Shown here one piece after another: positions 1 to 12,300 of a stretch of 33,688 nucleotides of DNA. Position numbers and translations under genes: made by a program. The notes under the pieces were generated by a model, which was given only the letters and a program-made list of their open reading frames with translations, did no database searches and had not been told where the DNA came from. This stretch comes from Saccoglossus kowalevskii. Taxonomy: Eukaryota > Hemichordata > Enteropneusta > Harrimaniidae. Every line of letters begins with the position of its first letter. Positions within the stretch are counted from its first letter, which is position 1. The DNA lies in the NCBI RefSeq assembly GCF_000003605.2, contig NW_003155245.1, positions 87,168 through 120,855 of the forward strand, read 5' to 3'.

Positions 1-628
1 GTGTTTTGACAGAAATTACTTAACATTAATTTTTATTGTCACGAAACTGAGTAACAAATCGATTCCATACCGACTCAGTTCTGTTGCCAAATTTCGTCTG
101 ACTCGTGGAACTTTTATTAACTGATATGCGACGTTACATCACCTATATAATTCTACTAAATACTCGCCATTGTCAATCGAACTGCATACATTACATAGCT
201 ATGCCAATTTAGTTGTCAGTTACACACATTTTGGAATTAATTATACAAAAACAGAGCTTTAGACTTGTACTAAAAACTTGAACACAAGTTAGACGATACT
301 CGTTTGCTGTTTGTCACTTGGTCGTTTTTGCTTACGGTACTGTTAGTATTCAATATATGTTTTTTTTGTGAAAAGCATGGTGAAAAGTAAAGTAAAGAAC
401 GATGTTTGTAATTGATTAAAAACATCTATATACATTTCGTTTTTTTGTCAAATATTTTATAATGTGAGTATTCGCTTAGTTATGTCTAGGTTATTTGTTG
501 GTTGGAACGACTTTGTTAAATTTTAAATATTTGGCATTGTATTACAGTTTTTCCTAGATAACGTTCATAAATGTCTCAGTGTCAAGCACAAGCTACAAAA
601 TGTGTTTGAAACTAGAAACATAAACTCA
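1..628. other. Non-coding AT-rich sequence
   Basis: No open frame of note on either strand and no RNA gene or repeat family that I recognise. The stretch is AT-rich, with short homopolymer T runs near 360 and 440. It ends at the TTAA that flanks the first MITE. Confidence 0.5.
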
Positions 629-632
629 TTAA

Positions 633-780
633 AGCGGGGGAGTCGTCACCTACGCATGCGTCAGGTGGCCATAACGTGTCATTGTTTACAAACAAGCGTC
701 TACCCTGCGCTCTTAGCGTGAGTTGTTATCACCGTTTGGGACTCAATTCCTGCGCGTGCGCGGGTGACGACCCTCTCGCT
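633..780 (+). mobile_element. TTAA-flanked MITE, family A, copy 1
   Basis: The 148-bp element is flanked on both sides by TTAA (629-632 and 781-784), the target-site duplication typical of piggyBac-type elements. Its ends are inverted repeats: the left end reads AGCGGGGGAGTCGTCACC, and the reverse complement of the right end reads AGCGAGAGGGTCGTCACC, 15 of 18 identical. There is no transposase, so it is non-autonomous. Two related copies lie in this window, at 14249-14404 (inverted) and near 28600-28759. The inside shares the block ATTGTTTACAAACAAGCGTC with the 28.6 kb copy. The small open frame across it (676-882) is a shadow, not a gene. Assignment to the piggyBac superfamily rests only on the TTAA duplication. 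Confidence 0.8.
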
Positions 781-839
781 TTAAATGCTGTGTTTGATGT
801 CATAGCGATTTTCACATTCTCACATCAAGCATACAGAAC

Positions 840-1185
840 ACAAAATATGTGTCTAGTGAAAGAATGTATCAAAGTGTTGTGATAATGAACTCTTTTTAAA
901 ATATGTGTCCAGGGAAAGCACCTTTTTTTAAATGTGTGTCTAGTGAAAGCACTTTTTCAAAATATGCGCCAAATGAAAGCACTTTTAATGTATGTGTCTA
1001 GTAAAAGCATTTTTAATATTATGTTACTATGTGAAAGCATATTTTGAAAAAATGTCTCTCGATAAAGCACTTCAAGTTGCCAAAATATGTGTCTAGTAAA
1101 AGCACTTTTTTCTTCGAAACGATGATGTGTCGATAGTGACAGCAATTTTTCAAAATATGCGTTTAGTAGAAGTACTTTAAATGTA
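840..1185. repeat. Degenerate ~30-bp tandem repeat
   Basis: About nine to ten copies of a unit close to AAAATATGTGTCTAGTGAAA followed by GCACTTTTT, each 28-35 bp, with growing divergence towards the right end. One longer copy (about 1084-1150) carries an insertion. The array starts about 55 bases to the right of the family A MITE. No unit keeps a reading frame. Confidence 0.75.
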
Positions 1186-3843
1186 AAAAACGCCGTACTC
1201 TGATCAAAATAATAATAATGCTAGAATGAAAATTACCCTTCGTAAATAAAGTGAGACGAATAATATAGGGGTGCCAGTCATATTATTTAAAGTTAATCGT
1301 ATTTCAATAAAATCAAATTGTACTTTAAAAGGCGCAATGTAAACAAATATTATACCCCCCCCCACCTTCATGATAAACATTTGTTGTATGCGACGTTTGT
1401 ACCACTATTGTGTATAGAATATAACATTTGCGGAATTGCTCTTACTTTTTATTTGCTTTCAATGACACTTGGGGTAATAAACAATCAACACATTTTTGCG
1501 AAACATTTAGTTGTAGTTTTAAGGCTTTAACTCACAATCACAGTAACACATTTACACTAAGCATTGAACATCAGCAATATCGGGGTTCAATTACCTTTAA
1601 CGTGCGAAATTTTTTTTTTTACAACAAACACATCCGAAACAATTCCATCTAATAAAGCTCCGTGGAACTAACTCGTTCGTTTGAGGTTACCTGTCAACAA
1701 GAACGTGTTGTTCTTACGCTGTCAGAGAACGGTGCCCGGGCCCCCGTAATCAGAACCACCGCCGATATGATGCGAACCAGTATTCTGACCATAAGTCAAT
1801 TTGTCAAGTCAAGGCTACACGTCGACCGCCTAACAGTCGACGGGAACAGGTGCGTGACTCGCCATAAGATCTGGGCCAGTGTGAAGGTTGCCAATCGAAA
1901 GATTGAAAACATCAACTGTTTATGATGCTTGGAATGCCACCATCAGTCCTCCGCGTTACCCACAATTCATTGCAGAAACATAAAATCCTGTGTTTTTACT
2001 TAAAACTTTATTCTGATGTCATCATTGTATTTAGTTAATTAGTGCTTTTCACTGACAGAATGTTTGTCTAACTTTGAATTATGGTATGATAAAGTTTGCA
2101 GCTTGGGGTTTACTTAGTCAGCACTCAGTGAATAAACATTGTTGAGGCCCCTTTATGCTCGTAACAAATACAGGGATAATTCATCTCAGATAATAAGAAC
2201 TGTCATTTAACTGTTGTTTTATTGACCCAAGAACAATTTAAGCTGTAAATTAGCTGAAAGCAGATATGTATTCCAGGGCAAAGTTCGTGTCAACAAACGT
2301 CCATTTCGTCCAAGTTGTTTGAAACACCCCCTAGCTTGTCGATAAGAATCGGCCAGACAAAAGACTCTGCGGGACGTCGACATTATATTACAACTTTTTC
2401 AAGTTCTTGGCAGCGAATGTACTAGTCACGGTAAGTTTTGATTTCGCGTATTTAGTTTCTTGTGGCGACGTTCATAATATTTTGTCAAGTTCGCCTATGT
2501 TGTAGAAATATTTCGGCACTTGAATAATAAAGCGATAAATCGTGTTTACAAGTTATTTATGTTGTGCGTGAGAGAGTTCTTAAACAGAAGGACAAAATTC
2601 GAGGCGCTAAAGTCCGGGATGAAAAGGAATATAAGATATAAGTCTCGTGGGCTGACGAAGTTGATCATGTATCCCCGGATTGAAACTATATACTATTTCG
2701 AGAAAATACATTGTCAACCAATCGTGTGGGACTTCACAATGCATATACCCACGTATTTTCTAGCTTCTTGGCTGTTAACAGTTGTGAACATTTGTTGGAT
2801 TCGATTTGTCGACCTTTTTTGTAAATTTAACATGCTCAATTAATGTAGCGTAGCTTCTCGAGGAAAAGCGGTTTTAGACCTTCCCGACAAAATGACCGAA
2901 ATAATTGAAGTCAACATTATTTACGATTTTTGTGTTTACATTATTTAATTGTTTTATGGTCGGGTCACGCATGAGTAAATCGACATGTCAATTGTAATCT
3001 GGCTTGTCACGTGATAATAATTAAAGACCTCGTCTAGAATTATCATACCATGAACAAAGAACCAAGTTATTCACTGCCAAGTCAACTAGCTAATCACACG
3101 GAGCTCCATGCTGCACGCAACGCCAAAATAACTTCCCGAACTAACCGACACCGTTTTGCACACATACAGTAGTGGCGGAATATGTTCACATGTTTTATAT
3201 ACTATGGCGTTTATAATAGACAAAATAGCAAACTATAACATGAAGCAGAGCATCATGGGTATGCCCTAGTTAACTGTGAACAAATTCCAAGAGGGCGAGT
3301 GGCTAAGCCACTTTATAATCGCCTTTCATTAACCGTTCAGCATAAACGTCTACGATTTATAACACACATAGTGTAAGTACATATATTCATTCGCAGTTCT
3401 AAGTATGTATTTTAATACAAAATCTATAATTTGGATGAATTTGACGACTGAAATTAGTTTTCTGACACTATTAAAATGAGAAAATTGTTTTTGTTTGAAC
3501 ACCATGAACGAGGTCAGACAGAAAAACAAATACTTTTACATTTTGCTCTGTTTTTGGAGTAACTCCCTGTTTATGCGATATTCCCACCTGGAACATATCC
3601 GTGAACATATCACGTTAGATGTGTGTGTATAATTCGTGTTATTTGGTTTAAAATCAGTTAATGAGCATTTTGGGGCTTTGTAAACTGATCTTAGGTGTCG
3701 GAGTTAATGACTTGATTGTTTGTTTATGGCACTGTAATGCTGAACATGAAATGTTTAGTGGGGCATCTTGTGACTGGTGTTAGCTACTTTTATGAGGGTA
3801 ACTTGAATTTACCAAGACAACCATGTTTATTTTGATTTTGGCA
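1186..3843. other. Intergenic stretch, no supported gene
   Basis: Mostly AT-rich non-coding sequence. A less AT-rich island at 1660-1925 holds an 87-codon + strand open frame without an ATG start or homology I recognise; it could be an old coding fragment but I do not call it. Another 107-codon open frame at 2520-2843 starts at TTG and has the composition of random AT-rich sequence. No RNA gene seen. Confidence 0.4.
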
Positions 3844-3844
3844 G

Positions 3845-3940
3845 TATTTTATTTTATTTTATTTTATTTTATTTTATTTTATTTTATTTTATTTTATTTT
3901 ATTTTATTTTATTTTATTTTATTTTATTTTATTTTATTTT
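3845..3940. repeat. (ATTTT)n microsatellite
   Basis: A pure run of the pentamer ATTTT, about 19 units without interruption. Its purity suggests recent expansion or replication slippage. Confidence 0.97.
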
Positions 3941-4065
3941 AAAACTTACGGCAACCATATTAATTAAGTAAATTGAACGTGTTTAATAAGATTAATTCTG
4001 CTGAAAGCAAGCATAACATTTTTCTATAACGGAATATGCCGGCAGGTGCATTAAAAGAAATTTAA

Positions 4066-4175
4066 ATGGCGGTGGACGTCACGCCGCGTCCTGTTCGATA
4101 TAGGACTCATAGCGACGTACACAACGCGTGTAAAATACACTGTTTGTTTACATGAATTTCGAATACGCGCCAGTG
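4066..4175 (+). mobile_element. TTAA MITE, family C, copy 1 (right end eroded)
   Basis: Begins directly after TTAA (4062-4065) with ATGGCGGTGGACGTCACGCC and is closely similar over about 100 bases to the intact family C copy at 14695-14816. Shared blocks include CCGCGTCCTGTTCG, GCGACGTACACAACGCG and GTTTACATGAA. The right terminal repeat and its TTAA are not preserved, so the right boundary is approximate. Confidence 0.65.
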
Positions 4176-4454
4176 AGATAGTGTGAAATGTAACTCAGAA
4201 GACTGGCACATCAGAACTAAAACTATATTTCATGCTCATATTTAGAATTTGTATTTACTGCACATGGTAATGAAATTAAAATTCCTTGTTACATGGGGAA
4301 CAAAATTGTTTCACGCATGCGCATGCATTTAACTGTACGTACCAATAATTCAAAAATGCATAGTGTAAACTTATTTCTTGATCAAAAAAATACAACTTTC
4401 TGCGCTATTCTGCATGAAATATCAAATAACACACTACAATTACAATTACATTAA

Positions 4455-4756
4455 AGGGCGGCAGTCGTCGCGCTGCGCATGTGTAGCGACATTTGTGTTG
4501 ATAAACATTGAGTTTACCCTCAATCCAATGCCCTCTTCTTATATAAATTACAAGTATGAGGTTTGATCTGGGCGCGACGTGCACTAATTACCGCTGGTGA
4601 CTTCTTCGATACCTTCCAATAACCTGAAAATTCCTAATTAAAGCTTGGTAACGTCTCAGTTTGTACTCGTTGATCTGCGTAACAGTCAAAGTCGCCATCT
4701 TTGTTTATATGAGACCCATATATCTTGCGCATGTGTGGCGCGACGACTACCGCCCT
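4455..4756 (+). mobile_element. TTAA-flanked MITE, family B
   Basis: A 302-bp element with perfect TTAA on both sides (4451-4454 and 4757-4760). The left end AGGGCGGCAGTCGTCGCGC matches the reverse complement of the right end at 18 of 19 positions. Just inside, both ends carry a GCGCATGTG-like block. There is no transposase frame. The termini resemble those of families A and C (AG..G...GTCGTC), which suggests one transposase mobilised all three. The 62-codon open frame at 4378-4566 lies partly within it and is not a gene. Confidence 0.85.
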
Positions 4757-4760
4757 TTAA

Positions 4761-6030
4761 GGTCGCATTTTCGACATATTCCAGATTTTTCCAAAACATA
4801 TACAAGTAATCATAGTATGCACGTCTCGCCTTAATTGGCGTCAATACGGCTCGGAAGCGAATATACCAGATAGTTCGAAATGTTGTGGCGGTCAGCTGAT
4901 AAACGGCCCGCTTCGAGTCGTTCCTGTCAGCTGTTCACGAATGATAATGTTACACTCGTCGTCGGTCATTTATCTTAACGTTACCATGACACCAATTAAC
5001 TGCGTTATTTAGCTCGTAATTCACCGAGAGTGCCGTCTGTGTTGAAGTTTCGACTAGGTCGACGCTTCCTCCCGGGTATGTATGTTTCATATACATAGTT
5101 GACCTTATGGTCAGCCACCGCTATCTATGTAGGATTACACAATTGTATCGCCCAGCCATAATAATCAAAGATAGCATGTACATCTTATTCCGCAATGTTA
5201 TAATAACCCGCGAATAAAACAAAATAGTTGAAAAACGAGGTTATTCATATGAACTTTGGCCTACATCTTCAGCCTAAAACGTTGATGATAAAGTGTATAC
5301 TAATTAATGTTCACGTGACGAAGGTCGTAATTTTGCTATATACTTTGAAACTTAGAAGCGAGTTTGAGTCCGTACGGATGATTGGCAAATAGCGGTACCG
5401 CTGGTCCCCCCCCCCCTCGCTAAGGTATGGGCTTTCTGTTTTAAAAAAATGGCGCCGTTGTTCTTTCGTCGTTGTGGCATTCTATAAGGCCTGAGGGTAA
5501 AGTACATGTTTCATCAATTGTGGGGGACCCACCCTTACCCCCAAACCCACCCACACACGCACATACGCGTCTTACCATCATTGTGACGACACGCAGTGGG
5601 TTAACTGGTAATATAGTTGAATTAATTTTTATTTCTGGAAGAGAAAAAAACCTACAATTTCAATATTTGCCAAAATGAGATTATATAATAAAGAATTCTA
5701 CATATAATATATTGACGCCGTTGTCAGACAAGCCGACCGTGACTTCAGTACGACTTTCTAAACAACAATTATAGGTGAACAGGTCTCCTGCTAGTCAAGG
5801 TGTTTTTTTAAAACCTATGTTAAACTGAACATACAGAGTATTTCTGTGTCGTTCAGTATGTTCTTGCATTCATTGAGCTAACAGTGAAACGGAGTGAAAT
5901 TTACAAAAGTGACGTTATTAACCATATAATTATACAAAGATTATTAGTGTGCCGACATTGTAAGTGATACCTTGTATATATACTTATATTGTTATAAACA
6001 ACTAAGTTTGTGGTAAATAACGTGTTATCA
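4761..6030. other. Gene upstream region, no supported gene
   Basis: Non-coding sequence leading to the transporter gene. It contains a poly-C tract (about 5406-5416) and an A-rich tract. The TATATATAC near 5977 is about 260 bases before the start codon, so it could be a TATA element, but nothing fixes a transcription start. I see no RNA gene. Confidence 0.4.
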
Positions 6031-6031
6031 T

Positions 6032-6125
6032 TCGTCGCGCTGTGTCTTGTCCTGTAAGGGGTCCCATGCGACGTGATTTCATTGTTTTGTTTACGCGGAA
6101 TCCGAACACGCGCGCGCTGCTTGAC
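6032..6125 (+). mobile_element. Diverged family C MITE fragment upstream of the transporter
   Basis: From TCGTCGCGCTGTGTCTTGTC to about CGAACACGCGC the sequence aligns with the family C element at 14695-14816, at roughly three quarters identity by eye, with one internal deletion of about 20 bases. No TTAA flanks remain. It ends about 115 bases before the start codon of the transporter, so it lies in the probable 5' untranslated or promoter region. Confidence 0.5.
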
Positions 6126-6239
6126 AGCTAAGCAGCTTTACATTGGAATAATTACAGTCTTGACAAAATGTCTCAGTAGAATACAAATCTTGAGTAGTAT
6201 GAAAACATGTCATATTTGTTTTAAGCAGGTAGATGCAAT

Positions 6240-6356
6240 ATGGGCCGCTGTAAATTTTCAAAAGACTGTATGATTGGTTGGCTTAGAGACAACGCACTTT
6301 TGCTGTTGACATTAATTGGAGTAATCGTTGGGTTTGTACTCGCTATAGCGATCAAG
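6240..6356 (+). CDS. Transporter exon 1 (start codon, TM1)
   Basis: Encodes residues 1-39: a short cytosolic start followed by WLRDNALLLLT and TM1, which matches the WLRENALLLLT-type start of animal EAATs. The ATG has A at -3 and G at +4, and an in-frame TAA lies 16 bases upstream (6222-6224), so this start is well placed. The donor GTAAAT begins at 6357 and leaves phase 0. An acceptor-like TTAAGCAG at 6220-6227 hints that an upstream 5' untranslated exon may join here. Confidence 0.88.
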
Positions 6357-9300
6357 GTAAATACAACACGAAATAATTTGTTAAAGCAGCACACATTTGC
6401 TAGTTTACTGAGATGAGATACTATTACACAAATAATGAAGCTTATCATTGCTCTATAAGGCATGTTACCGTGGCATTTCCAATCACAAAACACTCTCAAT
6501 ACACCAAGCAAATGTTCGCTACAGTGATATGTTACCATCTTCAAAGAGATAACGAGGTTTCATTGATTGTTTACTAAACTAAATATTCTGCTTCAAGCCG
6601 GCAAACCCATCAGATGAAGTCATCATGTGGATAAATTTACCAGGGGAGCTGTTTATGCGTGCGTTGCTGTGTGCCGTGTTACCGATCATAGTCTCGTCCA
6701 TAATTACTGGTAAGTGACGACATGTCATATACTATTATGCACACAGTCAGTGATTATACATATCTTTATGTTATCTCCGTTTTCGCCTAAATCCAGTTTC
6801 TTCTCACTAGTAAATATATCCAGATTCTGTGTTCAGGTAGGTCTCTTCTTACTCAATGTCTCCATCTATCGCCACCTCGCGATCTTTCTTCTATTCTAAC
6901 TGCACGAATTCATTACATGATTTGTCTTTATCACGTGGCGTATTACCTCTATCTTGCTTTCCTTGCCTTATACACAATACATGTCAGTCCGCCTTCTGTT
7001 ATTCTTCCGATTTCCTCACTTCTCTCAAAGATATTTTTAAAATCTACCGCTACATTCTCAAATCTTTTAAAAGAATCAGTGACATTATTCGTCCGACCTC
7101 TCCGTAAACAGTTCCGAGATGGAGATGCAATAGGCTTGTTTAAAGGATCAATACACCTCTCCCATCAGCCTAGCGAAGAAATACTTCGTGGTAACAATGA
7201 AAGCCGATGGCATTCAATATTGTTTTCGTCTCTACTCGTCCGTTCATTCTGAATAGCGTACGGCTACTCCAGTAAACAAAGTTGCCTCTTGCTAGACAAT
7301 CTGCGGCATTTTGACCTCAGAATCTCTTCGTCGCTTGAGGGCGTAATTTTAACAGGGCCGATGTACTAGTTCGCGCAGTGAATTTCAATAAACGCATGTC
7401 CGATTCTGGTACTATTAGACAATAGTCGTCACAAATTAATTAATTTTATGTCTTAAAGCTCGGAAGATTAAGTAATTATTAATTTGTTTTATTGACAGCC
7501 GTGGCATCACTCGATTTGAAAACCAACACAAAAATGAGCGCTTTATCATTCGCATACATGGTGCTTATAATAATACTGGCTGTCGTGCTGGGATTAGTCC
7601 TAGCTCTGAGCATCAAACCCGGCAACTCATTCAGCGAAGCTTCTTCAGACGAGACACAGTCTAGTAGTATTCAGTACTACGAGACCCAGGATGTTTTTGC
7701 TGATTTATTCCGGTAAATGTAGTCCATATTTCACACAGGTTCTACCGCACATGCTATTAGTATTATCATATTTTTATTATTAATTCAAATGTGATTACCG
7801 GCACATTGTTTCATTATGTTGAGTTTTGAAAAAAAGTTTAATATTGAAGGGATGCTGTCCCGGGTATGACTCAGTATATTTATAGTAAAACGATGAAGAA
7901 AAAATATTTTTCTTGAAAATTTGTTACCATTTTTTTCTATTTTGTATATGACCATGTATGACTATGGTAAATCTTTTTCAAAAATATCATTAATGTTAAA
8001 CACGTTATGAGCACATTTTAAATAAAGCAAGCACGCTTACAATACTGTAAACGCATCAATTATTCGTTGGTATTTAATTTCGCTATTTTCACCAATAAGT
8101 AACATTCAAATGAAGATGTAAAATAACAATAGAACTCATTGTTTTCCTACCATGTTCGTGAATCCAGTGAAATTGCTCATAGCATCGAAATAGTTAAGTT
8201 AAACACCAGTGCGAATAAATGATTTTACGGTATATTATCGTTCAAATAATCATGTGTCGCTCACATGCATGATGGGAAATAATCAGCTCACGCCGCCAAG
8301 GTGAATAAACTGTGAAGGATAACTGAAATAATATAGTTTACCACTCTGACATGTTTACCGATATTAATTTGCAGAAATTTAATCACGAACAATATTGTAC
8401 AGGCATGTGTACAACGGGTAAGTGACATTCATCTGAGTTTCACTTCATACGTTATAACCCGGATCTTCGAGACCTCACGAGACCTCACGAGACCTCACGC
8501 GACGGGAACAGAAGTCTCATACCATATATCTTCATTGTTAGATATAACAAATGAGAGCGCATATTTAAAATATAGTCCGCTTTTGTTTACATTTGCATTC
8601 GACTTCGTAACATGATGTTGTTATCTCATTTGTCATAAGTGAGTCATAATAGATTACAGATTGAGGGCGCTGTTTTGGATGATTAGTGAAGGCCGATTGA
8701 AAAATAGGGGAGCTTTCCTGGATAGAGTTCTCAAGTGGTCTCCAGGAGTTCAAACTAACTTGCACTATTTACTAAGATACCAAAATCTCCTATTCTTAAT
8801 CTCATTTAATCCTATCAAGTTTATTTTATTATTTATTTATTCTTCCTTCTTCAATGTGTTAGATAAGAATATAATTAATCGAATATTTCTTCTCTTATCT
8901 ATTTATCGCTATTATAAAAAAATAACTTAGATATATGTTCTAGGTTTACACAGAATATGACTTGGTGCAGTCAACATCGACGAATAACGTCACAAATAAG
9001 ACGGAAATCGACATTGAAGTTTTATCAAAATCTGTATCATACAGTAGCGGAACCAACTATTTAGGTGAGTTGATTTAGAGTATAGTGGTCAAATTATTAT
9101 CAACATTGTAATTGGAACTATGTTTAGATTATCTATTAACGTTTTTGCGTTTTGAGTACTAGTAAATGGCCGTTGGTGTACAACTACAATCCATGACCAG
9201 TCGCGGCAATCACATAATGATCGAGATTAATCGATATTAAATATTAATTAACATACGTTTACGGAAACCGAGGATGATCATACATTTTTCGTATTTGTCC

Positions 9301-12300
9301 TTCGTATTTTCCTTTTTAAGAATAGTTTTCTTGACTTCACAATTGAAATCAATGTCAAATTTAAAAGCACAAATAAAATAAAACTATACAAATCTTTTAA
9401 CTTTTATTTTTGAAAATAAATTGAAATTGTCTGTAACGACCTGACCGTTAAAGACATTCTGTCTTCCTTCTCGTACCCTAAACATGGCATATTTCATGTG
9501 TCAGAATTCATTTTTGCTGACGGATCCCCAGATATTTCGCGTCATTTTCGAACGCATGTCTTGACAAAGGTCGCGCGTTTTAACATTGCGAGAATAACCT
9601 TTTACAGTTTAATATTACTCTTCCCCCCCCAAAAAAAAGACTCCCGAAAATATAGCTTCTTTTCAGTCTTTCACCGCCCACTTGCCTGTGGCAATGACGG
9701 CTCGATCAATCAGCCGTGGAAGTTAGTAGTTAAATAGAAATAACTTAACATTTGAATTCAAAGACCGATCTTGTAGTAAATATAATTTGGTCACAGTAAC
9801 AAACGGTCGATATACCGTTACAGGAAATAAGAAACAGGATAAAATGATCAAAACAAGATACTTGTGCAAACATGCGCGTCTTGGCCACCATGTCTGGTCC
9901 TATTTGACTGTGGCCGAGAAATGTGATATATATTATCGATTATTCTTGATCATTTAACGGTGGTCTCGATTGGTCACGTATTGTAATTTCATTCAATATA
10001 AAGTAACCTCAAGTTCTAACGCCAATAACGCAATTAATTACCAGTACATGTTGTTCATTGCTCAGGTATTCTCATATTTTCAATGGCTTTCGGGTTGGCT
10101 ATGAGCGTGGAACCCGAACATACAACTGTCATGTTACAATTCTTTAACGCCATGAAGATTATTATATTCAAGATATTAACAGTAGTTCTTTGGTAAGTGG
10201 TTAGTAACACATCGCATGGTGGCGCTGTGGGCATTTAGCCAAAAACAACAGTTGAGAAAGTAGTACATGTATATACCACAGAGGCAGCGGCACGGATTTT
10301 TGCCTGGGGTCGGGATCTGTTCACCGTCTCTCGCGTCGAAAACGCGGGCTTACTTTGAGGGTCCGCGCATTCTCCACCTTAAACATTTTGAAATCTATAC
10401 CCTCTGAGCTTCGATTTTCGAGGGGGCCCCCTGGTGCCGTCGCCACTGTACCAAAACGAGTTTAGTTATTTCACAATAAATTGATCGGGATCAATGTGTA
10501 GAGGGGCTGTAGTAAAGAATGGTATGACATTATGAAGCCAACAGTAAATCTCTCGTATTATTGTAGTGGGCTACGTGGCACAACACTCTCAACCAACGCA
10601 TTGGTTCACTTATTCTGTCGATTTTCTTTACTTTGAATAGCTACATCAGTGTGTTCACACATTCGTCATTAGCTGAGATAGACTCATTATCTTACCCACC
10701 TTTCAAAGAATTACTCACGGACATCACTACTCAACGCCTACATGACGCACATTTTTTTTCCTAACACGTCTGGTTACTTTTAGGACACTCCCGATCGCAA
10801 CTACTAGTCTGATCGCCGGGGCGTTGCTGAAAGTTGATGATTTACTTGATGTAATGGTATCACTGGGACTGTTTTCTGCTACGGTCATAGTCGGTTTACT
10901 CATACATACATTCTTCACCATTCCACTTGTCTATTTCATATGGACAAGAAAGAATCCTTTTGTCATTCTTATGAAATCAGCCAGATCTTCGATTGTCGTC
11001 ATGGTGATTCGGAGCAGGTATTTCTTACAAAATGTCTGTCCTGATTTATAGGACATATATTTTCACTGACTGTCGTTAATGTCGTTTGGTGCCACAACAC
11101 GCCATTACTTTACCATAAATCACACCTTTGTTATGATTATATGAAGATTTATTATCAACCAAAGTTGTTTATACATTAGCGTGCTCAAACACATTGCATC
11201 ATCAAATAATGATGATTCAGTCAGTTCAGTCGAAATTGGTATTAGAGACACATTTACACATAAAACATAAAACTTTCATCATGAAAATTAATTAATAGCT
11301 CTTAACGTTTAGTTGAATATCATCATTTTAAAACATGTGTAAGGCCAAACGGTTGTTTGCTGTGTGTATCTATGTTTTTCACGAAATATTTTTCGTGTGG
11401 TGATAGTAGTAGTAACTTTTTTTTGTTCCATTCAAAGCAGTCCGCCATAAAAAAAATTCGCTTCACGTCTATTCGATGCGTTATAATTATTATTTTTATT
11501 TTTCTATTAAAATGGTGCAATCCAAGATTTGTGTGAACATATTTCAGATTGCTAATAAATATGTGCATTAGATTGATTTGGGTCGACAACATCATCGTCT
11601 GAAAACTTGAGAGGAGAATCGTGTCTTTGGTATACCATGGAGGTAATAATTACCTCCATGGGTATACGAATAAAACATGTCTTAATTATGCCGTGTGTGG
11701 CTCACTTCACCGATAAGTGAAATTGACAAAAACAAATATTTAGATGGAATGTTTCCAACTATTAAAACAAGAACTTGAATGACACACTAATCTCGTTCAC
11801 AGTATTGGTGCAATGCCAGAAATGTTCAAGTCATGTGAACGAATCGGGATGCATGAAAAAATCTACGATTTTGTGGTACCCCTGAGCGTAAATTTTAAGA
11901 AGGATGGTTCGGCTGTTTTCATCGCGATTAGCTGCGTTTGGCTCGCCCAGACGGAGGGGATTACACTAGATGCTGGACAGATCGTGACCATAGGGTGAGT
12001 TTGTTTAATTTGTTTTTGTACAATATAATATATATCTGCAATACAATCTAAGATGAATTCCTGACAAGGGCTCACGTAACATTGAAAAGAAGTTAGCTTA
12101 ATAAGTATCTCATTAACATGAAGTTGTCCTATAACAATGTAATCGGACATTGAATGCGAGTTTTAATAAAGTACCTATGTCACATCTTTAATAGTTTCGT
12201 TATTGTCGTTTTTGTTTAGGATAATGGCCTCCGCCCTCTCCATGTGTTTACCTGGGATACCGAGTACAAGTTTAGTTTCCATAGCAACCATTGCTAGCTC

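Noticed and set aside
1662-1925. 87-codon open frame with less AT-rich composition
   Set aside because: It starts at GTG, which is not a normal eukaryotic start. I recognise no domain, and no convincing splice pair frames it.
6917-7252. 111-codon open frame in intron 2
   Set aside because: It lies fully inside a well-supported intron, has low-complexity pyrimidine-rich codons and no recognisable homology.
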